From: Mycteria americana
Taxonomy: Eukaryota; Chordata; Aves; Ciconiiformes; Ciconiidae
Length of the DNA: 64,000 nucleotides
Assembly: GCF_035582795.1 (NCBI RefSeq)
Contig: NC_134373.1
Coordinates: 41,399,173 to 41,463,172 of the forward strand
Direction: 5' to 3'
The translations under genes and the position numbers were made by a program. The notes under the pieces are model-generated. The model had not been told where the DNA came from. It worked only from the letters and a program-made list of their open reading frames with translations, and did no database searches. Shown here piece by piece: positions 49,105 to 62,900 of the stretch; position 1 is the stretch's first letter; the number at the start of each line of letters is the position of its first letter.

Positions 49105-51078
49105 AATGTTCTTGGTTTTGTCACTTTAAATGCAAGGCTTTGGGGTTAGCACTTGAAAGCTTGAGGTAACCGTGTCAATTAGTGTGAAGGAGGAGAAATC
49201 TTTCTTTTTTTTCAGATGCCAAACGTTTGGGGATGGCAGTGACTAAAGGCAGAAGCTCTTTTCATCGTTATTCTTGCAAGTGTGTAGAACGTGAGCACTT
49301 CAAACGCGTGTAGCGCATGAATTTCGGATCAGTTGTGTGGAACAAATGTGGAGATATAACCACCTAGTGTCACAGACAGTAATCTGGCAGTGCAATTATT
49401 AGTGTTTCGTGGTCTTTTTATATATAAGAAGAACCTGGCTGAAATACTCTCAACTTCAATTAGATGTCTTATTCCGGACCATCCGCTGGTGAATGGCAAC
49501 CTTCATTAATGCTTCATTAGTTTAGAATAGGTACTGCTCTGAAGGCATTAACTTGTCCTTTAATGATAGCGAGGAGTGTGTTCGTGTATAGATCTATGCA
49601 CAGCATTAGGCTGAAAAGGCAGACTTTCCGTTTCTGAACGATAATCTGTAACGCTTTGTATTTTGCTACTCAATGTGTCACTGCCTTGTAGTGCAAAAAG
49701 CTACTACTTCTCTCTTTAAAACAGCAGAAGATGGGTTTCAGATGCCAGCTCTGAGCCCTGCGAAGCGAGCAGGGTGTGAGAACTTCCCCGCGCTTCTCGA
49801 GGAGGAAAATGGTTATGGTAGCAACCAGTGGTTGGGGGAACTGTTGGTCCGTTCCTGCTTGAAGCTCCATTAGTTTCCCAAAACCCCCCATTATGAGCTG
49901 TGTAACGGAGCTAATATTTATTTACATGGCAAGCCTGGCACTTTCTGCTTAGGCTTTGTGTACCTAGTCCTCTGTGTAGGTTTAGATACGCTTTTTAGGA
50001 TTCTTGCACGGTGTGCAAAGGTATACTTGTTTATCCGTCTAAAAGCTAGCAGACAGGTGCTCAGCTTTTCAGTGTAACCGGTGTAAGGGAGTAATGAGAT
50101 CCGTATAACGATGCCTTTTAAAATTTCAGTGTTATAATGTACAGGATTCTGCTGAACAGGACATTTTCTTGTGGTTAGTAAATGGATAGTCTAGTCTTAT
50201 GTCTGTAGCAGTATTGATCAATTCCGTGTGCGCTAAAAGTGCTGTGAAATGGCGAGCGCTGCCAGAAATAAACCAAAAAAATCCTTTCTTTTTTAACCAG
50301 ATAAATAACAGAGCAGGTTAAGGGCAGACAGAGGTTTGTTTTCTTTTATTAGGGCATACCATTTATTCCTCTCTTGAAACAAAACACGGTTTCTTCTGAC
50401 AGTTTTGTCTTGTGGAAGAAGTGTCTTTCATCTCTTCCTAATACCTTTTTTTTAAGTTACTCGAGCAACATTCCTATTAATTGGGGAATATTTTCTGTAG
50501 GGAAACTTCTTCCCCCCCTCACTGACAGTTTCTGAAAGCCTTGGTGCTGTCTGCTCTTCATGTCTCTCTCCCTTCCAGTCCTCCTATTAAGATCTTTTTG
50601 CCTAGAGCACAGAATAGTGATCTTGTTGACATTACCTCTCCTACTTATTAAAAAGAATGGCTAAGCAACAAAAGCTTCTTTTCTTTAGCACTTCTTGCTC
50701 AGGTTGTTCTTGCTAAGGTAAAATTAACGTTTCTCTTGCCTGTGAAGATGGAATTAATCTTTGCTAAATGAGCAGGGAGCTGGCTGCAATTCGGACTTCT
50801 TCTAACATGCTAACTAACATGCTTCTCATGTTAATGACATTGTTTTGGTGGTTATTCCAGTATTACACATTAAGTGTTCCGGTATTTAACAATTATTAAA
50901 CTATTTTCTACTCACCTAAAATTTTAGAGTATCAGCAGTGTGCTGGTGTAGGTCTAAAACTAAATAAATTCAACAGTGAGCTTTTGTTCTTACAAAAGAT
51001 TCTGTAAGCTTTTAGCACAAAGTACAGGCATTTTGATAAGTAGTGTTTCTTCTCTTAACTGTGACTTGTTTCCGTTTA

Positions 51079-51102
51079 ATCAGGTATCAGTTGATACCTG
51101 AT
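51079..51102. repeat. Perfect 24-bp inverted repeat in ACVR2A intron 1
   Basis: Arms ATCAGGTATCA and TGATACCTGAT are exact reverse complements separated by GT. TCAGTTGA also occurs as a direct repeat at 51087 and 51102. No known element identified. Confidence 0.9.
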
Positions 51103-54100
51103 CAGTTGACTCTAACATCATCATCAGAAGGAGAAAGTTGTTTCTTTTCCAGTCTTTAGTCTGAAAAAAGTCTGCCCAGGCTATATATTTAAGAATATTG
51201 GCAATGGTTGAAGAAATCCTAGAGTTCAGGTGTGAAGATGTCTGGTTTGTGTTTCTCGGGTATGCAGTCTCCAACTACTCCGAGTGTGTGTGTGTCGGGG
51301 AGCGGGGGTGTTGGTTTTCTATATGTATTAGTTTATTTTTATACGCAACTATTTTCTGCAGTTGTTTACATAGCCAATTAATAGTAGTGTTCTTTAAATA
51401 GGTGAAAACGTTGTGGGATTTTTTGTTTTCTACGTGGTGGGTGTGGAAGTGGTCTTCAGGTTGAAGGCATTTTATTTTACTATCTATAAAGTGCTGTATG
51501 AAATCCTGTAAATGTACTTCAAATAGATAGGGATTTCCAGTGAATTAAATCTAATTATCTTTGCTAAGGGAGTGAAAGTATTTCCCCTTTCTGACTAAGA
51601 TTTTGAAAAAGAGCATCTGTGTTATGTTATTATGTTTTAAAATATTTGTGGATGCTTGGATAAAAGTGGGTGTAGGTTTGCACCCATTTGTACTAATTCA
51701 AGAGAATGAGATGAATGCGTATTAACTAAACATAAAAACAAAGTGTCCAGGTTCTCCCTGTGCCCGCTAATACACTTTTTATATAAACCTGTGTGTATCT
51801 TTGATTTAATAAAGAGCAGAAGATCCTGAAGTAATAATAATATACTTATGAAGAATTGAATATGCTTCCTGTGCCTCTCTTGTAGGTGAGGCAACATTGT
51901 AGGTGAGCTTAAAGACAAATAGTAAATAAAATAGCTTGTTCATCAAACACTTCTGTTTAGATATTATCTGTGTTCTCCCCCTCCCCCAAGGAAGTGTGTT
52001 TCTATGTCCTCTAGTTTGCATGATTGCTGAGTTGTACTCTATGAACTTTCAGGAACGGAGAATGTATACTTTCATCATTTTCTGTGGTGTTTCAGAATAT
52101 ATGCCCTATGCAGCTGAAACTGTGGGAGATGTTGAAGTAGTGGATTGTCTTTAAACAAAATCTTCTGTTGTGGGTGCTATAGTTCTTAACATCTCATGGC
52201 TCCTTTTGTTACTTTTACTCTCCGTATCTCCTAAACCGTCATTTCTTCTCTTCTGAGCTACCTGCTCTGTCTTTGGTACCTGGGCGGTCCATCATCAAAG
52301 TAGTTCTGCAGCTTTAAGTCTCTTACAGGGGGACAAGACCCGTATTTGTTAAAACTCACTTAAGCTCGATTCATGCTAAAAATCACCTAAGCAAAAAGAA
52401 GCACATCAGAAAAGTTGTGGTCCTCTTTTTTTTTTTTCTTTTCCCCCCTAATGCTACATCATTCTCAAACCACTCAGAAGGTCTTAAGTAATTTCGCTAA
52501 AGGAAATGGCGTGTCAAAGATACTTTTGTAGCTGAAGTAGCATTTTCACTGCATGGGGAATGTTTTATTCTTTGATTTTTATTTTATTCTTCTGTCTCAC
52601 ACGAGTTATTCTCAGGGAAAATGATTTTTTTATTTATTTTTTTCCCCTAAAGAAAATCTAGCTCGAACTGTAAAGCCAAAGGTACTGCTACAGCTTCAGA
52701 AGCTGAATGGTTAGGTGTTCTGAAGGAATTGAGGGGTGGGAGATGAGACTTTCTTCTTTAATTTTACTACTGTAACATTTTTTTTTACTGTCCTTTCATT
52801 ATTTATTTGGTAGCACTTGAAAATCCTGCCAAAGGTTTAGGAGTTTTGTTTGTGAAATTGTCTGTGCTGGTATGTTCTCTGCAAGCTGTCCATGATTGTG
52901 GTTGAACTCTAATCGCTTTATTGCACGGGCAGAGCAATAAAACGCTTCAGACTTAGTACTGCTTTTAAAGTAGAATCCTGCTCAAGATTCCTTTTTTATA
53001 AGAGTGTACACTTTTTTGTATTAAGTGTGTTACCACGGGCAATACCCCAGCATTCAATGTTGCTGTTGAGAGCAGGACTTTTAAACCTGCTTAATACTGT
53101 TTTCAAACATAGATACCTTTACATAGATGTAAATGTTGTGTAGCTTACAAAGTTTCATGGCTCCAGGTTGATGTTATAACTTTGATTACAGATGATAATT
53201 CTGTTACTAATTCTATGTAACCTGTTAATTCTTAACAAGTTACAAACCCTCAATCTTCTGGGTTCTGAAAAATAGCTGTACTTGGGCTAATGCAATATTA
53301 GAACATGTAAGAGTGGTTCTAGTAGAAGTCTGCTTGACAAATGTTTCTGGAGACCAGAATGCTGCTGTTATGGGTTTATTTGCATGTTTACCCTTCAGAC
53401 ACAAGCCTTTTCTCATAGAAAAACCTTAAATAAGTTTGTCTTCAAATGTTGGATGCTATGTAAGTTGGCGGGGGGAGGTGTTCCGTGTGAGGGGAAAGCT
53501 GTTTTCTGCTATATGGGGGTGCAAGAAGGTAATTACTGCTATCATGAATAGTAGTTTTCAGCTGGCTTTAATGGAGAGTATTTTAATGCCATTTCTTTTT
53601 TCTTTCTCCCTTCAACTTCTGGAATTTGGGGGTAAGAGTCCTTGGGTGATATATTCGGATGATTTGCAAATGAGGATAGACAAATACTTTTTTTTTTCCC
53701 TTCCCTCTGTTTAACTATAGAGGTTCACTTTTGTCATATCATTATTTTTAGGTAGGGGAAAAAATAACAGTAACTCCAATGTTTTTCATTCTTACTGATG
53801 CTACCTTCTCTTCCAACTCCTATAGCTTATTTCTCTTTGAAATTGGAATACAGTTCTATTTCAAATCGTCATTATGAATTTTGTATGTATAGTGTCTGGA
53901 TCTCTTAAAAGATGGTAGTAACATTTTCTTTATTCACAGACAAATGTGGTGGACACAATATGCAAAAGTAGTCTTTTGGAGACCTATATGATTCGCAGCT
54001 AAGATATAGCAAGTCCTGGGTACTTATCCTTGGGAAATCATCGGGAGAATAATTATTATAACATGGGCTGTAAAAAGATAGAGGTTGATAAGGAATCCGA

Positions 54101-57096
54101 TTGTGGAAGAGATTTCTTGATGAAGGGGAGATGCATTTCCACCACTTAATTAACAGAAAGCAGATTAATGCAAATGTCTGCTTTAGCTGGTTGGTAGAAT
54201 ACATGGTCTGTTAGCTATCTGATGTTCCTGAAAATGAGAACTCTTTAAAAAGATCAAGAAAATTACGAATTTTACAGCCAAGTTCTTGTGTGATGAAATC
54301 TTAATGTGTTTTTGTTGCCTTGGTGCTTAAAATTCAGCACATCTTATTTCCTGTTATTTCCATATGGAAATTGAAGTGTTATTGGATGCCAGTGACTTTA
54401 TGTGGCATCTCTTATCTTCTCTCCCCTACACTGTCTGTGTGGTGGTGGAGGGTTTTTTTTCTTAGAAACAGTTTGTGACTACAGTGCCAAACAGCAGAGC
54501 ATATTTAGGCTTAATCCCACAGAAAATGAATATTTACTGCAATATTGTTTACATTGCATATCTTTGTGGCTAAGAATCCCAAATATACGTTAGATGCATC
54601 AAATACTTCAATTGTTGGTGGAAAGAGAGCAGAGAAGGGTTTATCCACTGCAGTAGTTATTGCTAAGGCACCATTCCTGAATAGTTTCACAGTAAAGTAA
54701 CCCTTGAAGAGAAAGGTCAATGTTCCTGGATTTCTTCTGAATTTCCTAGTTAAAGCTGTAACTGGAAGCAAGTAGTCTGGCTAGAAGAAAAAAAACAGAC
54801 AATTCGTTTACTAACTGGAGGCATAAATCTTTGGTTATGTGGTTAGAGGTATTTGAAAAACACTTGGAAATGAGGGAAGCGTTTGTGGGAAGATTACCTG
54901 TTCCTGCAGCCAGAAGCAGCTGGAGGTAGCACTGGTATTGTTAGGATGGGATCTACTGAGGCTGGGTGTTGGAGGTGTGAAGTACTTCTTTGTACCCACC
55001 TCTAGTTAGGTGCTGTCACAAAAAACTGAATTACTTTAGATAGGTCAGCGAAAGAATGTACCTACTCTTTTTATCTCTTCTTTCTTAACTTCTGTTCCAC
55101 AGTTCTCCCAAATTAATCCCATTTTCAGACTCGCAATCAAAGAAGGATGAGCAGGATGGTAGCCTTTACCTCACTGTCTTTGGAACTTTCTTTGTGATGG
55201 TCCTCCTAATGAACAGTGCTGCTCTTGCTTTCAGGCAGAAACTTCATTATGGAGAAAACAAGCAAGTGACACACTTACAATTGTATTGATGCCAGCAAAG
55301 GTCTGAGTGATGGCTGTGTAACCTAAAATCTTGGTGACTTTACAGTGTAGCAGTGGAAGAACAGGAGCGCTTGTGTATCTTGCCAACTCAATGTTTTGTT
55401 GATTTTTTTTTTTTTTGAGGGTAAATTAAGTATTACTGAATTTAGAAAACTTCCCTTGTAGAAGTACTGGTATTCTTGGTTTTTACTGGTATTTCTGGTT
55501 AAGTTGGTGCAAGACAATCTGTTTCGATCAGGATGCAGAGTCAGTCCAAAATTGTAATGAATTTCAGTGTTATTCTTGAGTCATTCATTGAGAAGGCTTG
55601 TTAGTAACTATTGAACTACATTGGCTGGGCCTTTGTATGATGTTGAGTACCTTTAGTTGGCAGGCAGGCTACGTGTTGTTGAAGTAATTTAAGTGGCTAG
55701 GTACCACCTTTTGAGATTCCTTATTTTGTTAAGGTATAATTTATATTTTTAAGGATTTATATGAAGCTACAATTAGGTGGTAATTCAATTCAAAATGCTG
55801 AAACCAGAATGTAATTAAAAGCAAACGCCTGTATACTCTTAACTATGATGGGCATGGAAGAAATGCCAAAATACTTTTTTTTGCTTTTATTACGTGAGGG
55901 AAACATTGCCTATAGTTAGTGAATTGAACTGACTGAAAGGCAAGATACTCAGGAAGAATGAGCGTTTTATAAATGCTAGATCTTAGCTAAAATGAAAAAC
56001 AAGAATATTTCTCAAATTCTTTCATTTTCTGAACTTCGACATAGTTACCAACTAAGCTGAAATTAAGAAAATTAACGTTGTATTTTGCATTAACAAACGG
56101 TAGGTATTGCTTTCTAATCTAGTTTTGTTGTGCGCCTAAATGAGGCTGTACTCACAGCTGGGAAGATTTCACTGTCTCTAAGGATGACAGCAAGTGAGTT
56201 AAGTTTTACTGTTTTAATTGTTAACATTGACACAGTTTAAAGCTAGTACCTGAAAGGTAACTTAAGAATCTGATTTCATGTAAAGGTTTTGTTTTCAGAA
56301 AGTGTCTGTGTAATTATTTTTAAAACTGGGAATAAGAGTCTATATTGCTCAGAATTCTGTTGCTTTTCTATAGCTTTAACTCTGTGTCTTCTATTTCTAA
56401 ATGGAATGCGTTCAATGTATTGTCATCTCACCAGAAAAGAGTTAGTTTTTTAGAACTGAAGTTGCAAAGTTTCTTGTGGCAGATCGACTTTTTAAGTGGG
56501 ATGGTACATCTGTCCTTTTTAGAAATGGAGAAGGGAGAAAGCGGTCAAAAAATGTTTAGGATATTGTTTCTGTGTTTTCTGAAAGATACCAAAGTTTTTG
56601 TGAGGATAAGTTGATGTGCAGTTTTTATTCTGGAAAAAATGGAAAGGGTAAGGCAACTCAGTAATTTTTTTTAAATTTTTTTTTTATATGATTGACTGTA
56701 GATCTGGAGAATGTTTTAGAGGTGATCTGTGGCTTGTCCCTTTTGACTGTTTCTAAACTTCTTAGTGAAATGAGGCTGCAGAGTGAACACAAATACTGCT
56801 GAACTGTCAGTGCAGTCCTGATACCGTTCTAGCTTGTGCCAGCTGGTGTCTAATGAGATGACATGCAAGCACAGTTTGAGGGATAGTGCAGGCAGGGGGC
56901 CAGTGCCAGGAGGCAGCACAGTCAAGACTGTACCAGAATTCCTGCAGCTTCAGCACTTCAATATGCCCTCATCTTGTATCGGAGAGCATGGAGTATATAC
57001 CATCAGTACGCTGTGAAAACGTTATGATGATTTACACTGGGTTACAGCTTAGCTTTTGCATTATTTTGGATGTTCAAACTGAAAGACTGTCCCACT

Positions 57097-57165
57097 TAAA
57101 AAAACAAAACAAAAAACACTCCAAACAACAAAAACTAAACAAGCCAAAACAAGAAACCAACCCAT
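57097..57165 (+). repeat. A-rich low-complexity stretch
   Basis: Runs of A punctuated by single C (AAAACAAAACAAAAAACA type) with almost no T, in intron 1. Confidence 0.8.
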
Positions 57166-57584
57166 AACCTGCTTTGGGGCCAGAAGAATGTCACATGGAG
57201 CCATGAGGAGGAGGTCCATGGTCAAGTGCTGTGTGGAATGGACATGCTCAATCTATGACATGCTGCCTAAGGGCCAGTGAACAGTGCTTGGACCTGTTGT
57301 GATCTGCAGTATAGATAAATGCTTTGAAGAAAAAAATGCCTGCTTTGTGTTTAAAGATTATTTCTATTTTAGATGAGTATTGAAAGTTTTGATGCAGGAA
57401 TGGTGCAGTTGGTGGTTACTGTAATCTTGCAGTCTACCTGTTTCTTAATGTCATTGCATAGTAATGGCTCTGAATAGAAATGGTGGTTTCCTATTTGAAA
57501 TTACTTTTTAAAAATGTAGGAGCATAGGTTCATTTGGGTCATCAGGCAATCTTCTCCAGCGTCATGCTCAAAGCAGTATATTGT

Positions 57585-57930
57585 CCACCAAACCTCCAGG
57601 TTCTTTTCAGCAGAACTGCTACCTGGCCTGACATTCGCTGCTTGTACTGATGCAGAGGGTGCTTTGTCCATAGGCGCAGGACTTCACGTTTGTCCTTGTT
57701 GCATTTCATGAGGTTCCTGTTGGCTCACCCCTCTAGCCTGTCTAGATCCCCCTGAGTGACATCCCTGCCGTTGAGCACCCCACCCTCTGGCATTGTCTGC
57801 AAGCTCAGAGGTGCCTTACACCACCTCCTCCAGCTGTCGATAAAGGTATGAAACAGGATGGGTCCTAGGGTGGGCCCTTGGGAGACTCTACTTGTGATAC
57901 TTGGCGTCCTGCTGTGGACGTGTTCCTTAC
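57585..57930 (-). mobile_element. CR1 LINE fragment, reverse-transcriptase part of ORF2
   Basis: Translated on the minus strand it reads RVSQGPTLGPILF, the RT motif usually written VPQGSVLGPVLF in CR1. Next comes NGRDVTQGDLDRLEG, a stop where the family has Trp, and NRNLMKCNKDKREVL, matching the family's NLMKFNKAKCKVLHL. The FADD catalytic block and its surroundings are deleted and the frame is broken, so the copy is dead and old. It sits in ACVR2A intron 1 in antisense. CR1 is the major LINE of birds and reptiles. Confidence 0.88.
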
Positions 57931-59943
57931 GTGAGTGCTTCTATTCCAATCCCATGCTGGCTGTATCTCGAGCTCTATCTGCTAACTCGCATAGCTGATT
58001 TTAACTTCGTTTCAGCAGCTTCCTTCCTTTTGGTGGCTTACAAACTTGTGATTCGGAGGTTTTTTTGTAACTGAAGCTGTAATAGCATGACCTTATTTTT
58101 CCAGGTTCAGCTTTCTTATCTCATCTAGATAACGCTAATCTCTAGTCTTTAAATACTGTCTAAACGATCATAGTGATCTTTATTCTGTCAGCTGTATTTT
58201 GAATACGTGGATTTCAATATCAACATGTAAGTTGAAATTTAATCTGTTTTTAAAAGCTATTTTTAAATATAACCAAACATTTTATCAAGCTTTCTAACAT
58301 GAAAAACTGTTTCCTTCTAGGAATTTTGGGGAAGATAAACAGGGAAGTGGTTTGATTTTGTTGTTCAGTTAGTGTTAAGCGTATGAGACAAAATTAAACT
58401 TTGCAGTAAGTAACTGTTAATTTTAGAAATTTTTGGTAGTGTTTGTCAGTAGAGGGTACAGATAGTTCTCTTTAGCTCATACCAGTTACATGGTGGAAGA
58501 GTTTTCTTTAAATATTTCCACGTTTCAGGGTTGAAAAACATTTAGGCTTCCAAAGTTGCAAACATTTTAAATTGAACACAGTTGTTTGAATTACTGTACT
58601 TTCTATAATAAATTAGATTGTCTATTTTTTATCATTTATAAAGCTAATTTAAACGTAGCATAGAGAAGACCACTGGTTAAATATTTTCATTTTAACTCTC
58701 TGATCTTTAATTTTGGAAAGGGTCTGTTTTGCAAGTTATCCCTAGGCATAATTGTATTTTATTAAACTTAACACAAAGTCTGTCAAAAAGGTTGTCTTAA
58801 ACAGCTCTTAAAAATGTTATGGTTTGATTACATTTTGTTTAACTTCAGGTTGTGGCACATATGGCGGGGGCACAGACACCAACAAATTAAACCTCATCTA
58901 ATCTTGCCCATTTAGAATAATACAAATCAGTAGTGAGATCTTAATTAGTTTGTATGTGCCATATATGTACTAGGAGCAAGATTTGGTGCCATGAATAATT
59001 TCCGAGAAGGTTATTTAAAACCACAAGATGGTTTTGCTCCCATTCCTGCCCCTAAATAAATTCCCCCCTGCCCAAACAAAACACCACCACCAAACTCTGT
59101 AGTGAGGAGTGCCTTACCAGCACTCTGGAAAACCTTCTATGAGGAAAAAAAAAAAATACTTGACAGTTTGGTGAGTGTCTTCTGTTTCTGTTCGCTTGAA
59201 AAAATACTGAATCGCATCCTATTAGGTCAGAGGCTTTCAAAGAAGCCAAGAGTGCTCAGGTCCCACTTTTTATTCCATTGGAAATGGAGTGGATTCATCT
59301 TCTCATGAAGAATCTTGATGCTCCAATGTGCAGCTGTACTTTTCCAGTGGCTTAAAAACATTCTGATGGATGGCAAATACAGCAAAATTCATTTCAGTTG
59401 GCTTTAGTCCCCTCTAAATGAGGGAACTGTACTTTTGACAAGTTGAACTTAAATCCCCCTTTTGTCTCCCCCAAATGATGTATAATTATTTCTGTAAAGT
59501 ATTACTTTTTAAAACAAATTTTACAGTTTTTTAATAATAGTTGGAATAATTCAGAAAATACATTTGAATGCTGTTGGGACCTATGGCGACGGGTGCTATG
59601 GAGGTCTTGTTTGAGGAAGGGAGAAATTTTCTCCTTTCCCTTACCCTGTTGTGTCCTGCCAGACTGTGTGAAGGCAGAAACTTTTGTCCTTTTCTAGCAT
59701 CCCTTAATATACTGACTATGTGCTTTTGAAAACACCTACACAGAGCCTGTCTAGTAGATAGTTTGCAAAAAAACATCAGTAATCCAGCTCTTCAAATTAA
59801 GAATAGTATGATGGGAAGGAGAATCACCTATGGCATATCTTAAGGCAAACGATCTTCTAAAGACCTGTCATGAGGATTCAGCCATAAAACAAATTCAGTT
59901 TTTGTTGTTTGGCTGTTAGTTGTTTTTTGGGTTTGTGTGGTGG

Positions 59944-59969
59944 TTTTTTTTTTTTTTTTTTTTTTTTTT
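59944..59969 (+). repeat. T26 homopolymer
   Basis: Twenty-six consecutive T after a G/T-rich stretch (59897-59943), within ACVR2A intron 1. It could be the poly(A) end of a minus-strand retrocopy, but I recognise no body to its right. Confidence 0.9.
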
Positions 59970-62900
59970 ACATCTTGAATCTAAAGAGTGATGAGACTAT
60001 GTACCAAAAGTGATGGTATTGATATTACTCTAACGATGTGCAAGAACAGAAATGGAATGATCCTTGGATTTTACATAATCAATGATGAGTACATTTTGGA
60101 ATTTGGTGAAACATCACATCTTACAATTTTGGAAGGAGAATGGCACCTGATGCAGTGGGATGAGCTTTTTAGTTGGCGATTGATGAAGATTTTCTAGAAC
60201 CTTGCTTTGCCAAAATATTTCTTCTGAAATTTAGTAATCCCAGAAGTTTTTCTCTCACTGTGATTATAAATATTTTGGTGTTGGAAGCTTTTTCATTCAA
60301 AGTGAAGATGAGGAATGGTTTCTGGGTAGAAAACCTAGTGGCATTTTTTTTTTACTTTGGCATAATCACCTTGGTCAAAGTATGAAGCTTCTTTCAACAA
60401 GTAATGTATAGCACAGCAACTCAGGCAGTTAAAATCTTACCAGCTGAGTGCTAGCAGACTTCAGTCTGAGAGAAGAGGTGAATGACATGTTCCCATTTCT
60501 TCACGTGTAAGAGTAAAAATGTGCATTTGAATTTGTTTTTGATAGACTTTCAGGTTATTTCCATACTGACAAACTATGTTCTGGAGGAGCTTCAGTTGAC
60601 CATCTGAACTCTTCTCCCCACTGTCTTCCTTCTAACCAAGGTCAGTCTAACGTTTTTCTAAGACAGAAGCTTGTTTGCAGCCTCAGTGCTTGTTTGAGAA
60701 ATCCATTATTCAAGCATGGACTGACAAATTCACCATGCAGTAGGTTGTAGACTTTGATAGGAACTCTTAGAATGTTACTAATAAACTGCAGAATCCTTGT
60801 TGTGGATAACAGACAAGTTGAGTGTCTGGCATGTGTCAGATTCTGCTTGGTCAATGGTATCATTAGACAGGATATTCAAGTGGAAAAAGTCATTTTGAAA
60901 CAGATTCAGTAATGAAATAAAGTTTTAGAAGTAAGCCAACAAAGCACATGCATTCTAATTGTTCCTCCAGTAGTTCAGCCAGCTTCATAAAACAGCCAGT
61001 TAGCTTCTACTTGTCCAAAAGGGTTATTTCAGTTGCATCTATTGTTAAAGGTGACAGCCGGTATCTGTTAATGTAGCCACTCAGGGCAGCTTGCCCTTCT
61101 TTAATCAAAAACAGGGGAGTTTCCTTCTGTTGAGAAGCCTCTGGTTCTCTGTGTGGTAGAAAGTTATGTATGGTAAGAAGTTAAGTCGTTCCTTTCCCTG
61201 GGCATCTTTGAAGTGTCATTACTTAAATTTTCTACTGTATGGCACTTTCAGATCATGTTTCTAGCTTTAAGCTAGCTTCTCTATTTGACATAGTGTGAAG
61301 AAGCCTTTACAAATTATACATAATGAAAAATACTCATTGTAGAGTCCTTTCAGTGTTGGTGTCTTGTAGCACCGTCAGCTTTGATTTATATAGGGTATTT
61401 AAGAAAAACTGATTGGAGAACTGGGAGACTGACAGTTCCTCTTCTCTGTATCCTCTTCCTCATCCACATACCCGCTTCATGGTGAAGTTACACTTTGCTG
61501 TTGGTTCAGCCCTCTCATACACCAGCCCTTGTGGCTGCCTGACATTGTGCTGGGCTGATTCAATTTTATAAACTAGCAAAAGTGACTTGAAAAAACAGCA
61601 AGTAGCTTTCTGCAAGCAGTAACGAATGAGGACAAGAGTTGGGTCAAAAGATGATAGGAGCAAGGGAAAATGACACATCAGAGTTGGTGAATAGAGCTGT
61701 TCTGTATACATATTGGGTAAGAAAGGAAAAATGACAAAATTGATTATCATTATTAATAACCTCCATCTTTAAAAACTTGCTTCTCTTTTTCAGAGTGGTT
61801 CTAAGGATCTCAGTGCATGCCTGTTGTCACAGGATTTTTTCTCTTCCCTTGCTTTTTAAATATCCTCATGTCACATTATTGTCTAGGGGCCCTAGATTAA
61901 ACATTTCCAGGCAGAACGGCAGGCCACTGGTATGTTGCCTGTTTGCAGCATTGCTCTAGACAGCACCTTTGCTCATCCTCCATTTCACTGGTACAGAACT
62001 ACTGTTCTTTTTGTATGGACGCATGAGGCTTGCATATGAGAAAGAGCAGGAGTCTGGCAGTGAAAAGTTTTCATTGTCATCATTCACTTAAGCGGCACCA
62101 TCTTCTGTTGCACTTGTGGGTATTTCACAGGCAGCAGAAGGCAAAGTTCCCATACTTATGGAGAGCATGTCATAAACTGCTAGAGCTGGAACCTGCATCT
62201 GTGGAACCTGATTCAAAGGAACAGGTGATAAAATTCACTTCTATCTCCCAGGTTTGCTCGTAACAATGAGGTGGGAACTAAGTAGGAGGTTCAGACTGAT
62301 ACAATGGGCTGTAAAATCCAGTTACATCCCACATTTAAGAAAACAATTTGGAAGGACTATTTGCAACATAATCTTACTAGTGTCTGATTTGTGGTACTCA
62401 AATTTTAACTGCAAGTTGTCCTAGAAACTTATTCTGAGCAGGTAGGCATAAAACTTTATGCAAAAACTCTGGAAAAATTTAGATCCAAGCAGAGAATAGA
62501 CAGCACTTGCAGATCTACAAGTGATGGAGGAAGAATGTAGTAGATTCATTATTCTTTAAAATAACGAATCTCATTTGATAATGCCTGAATGTCCTGAATT
62601 CAAAATGCTAAACACAGCATCAAGTAATCATGTTTACAGAAAACAGCTGATCTGGTGATTTTTACATGTCAGCTAAACAGTTGCCATGTCGCTATTACAT
62701 CCAAGATTCCCATCTCCCCAGTCTGAGAGGACTCCATCTTGTGAGCTTCACCCAGTTTCCAGGGGAGCTTGTAAGAACCAGGTTACTTGTCAGGAGCCTG
62801 TCTTGTTACCATTACAAATATGAGTGTCTCTAAGCCAGATGAGCAAGCTGGTGGAACCAGGGCAGTCAGGAATGCAGAGCAGTTATAAAGTGTCATTGAA

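Noticed and set aside
59897-59969. G/T-rich stretch plus T26 as the tail of a minus-strand retrocopy
   Set aside because: No retrocopy body or target-site duplication is recognisable to the right.
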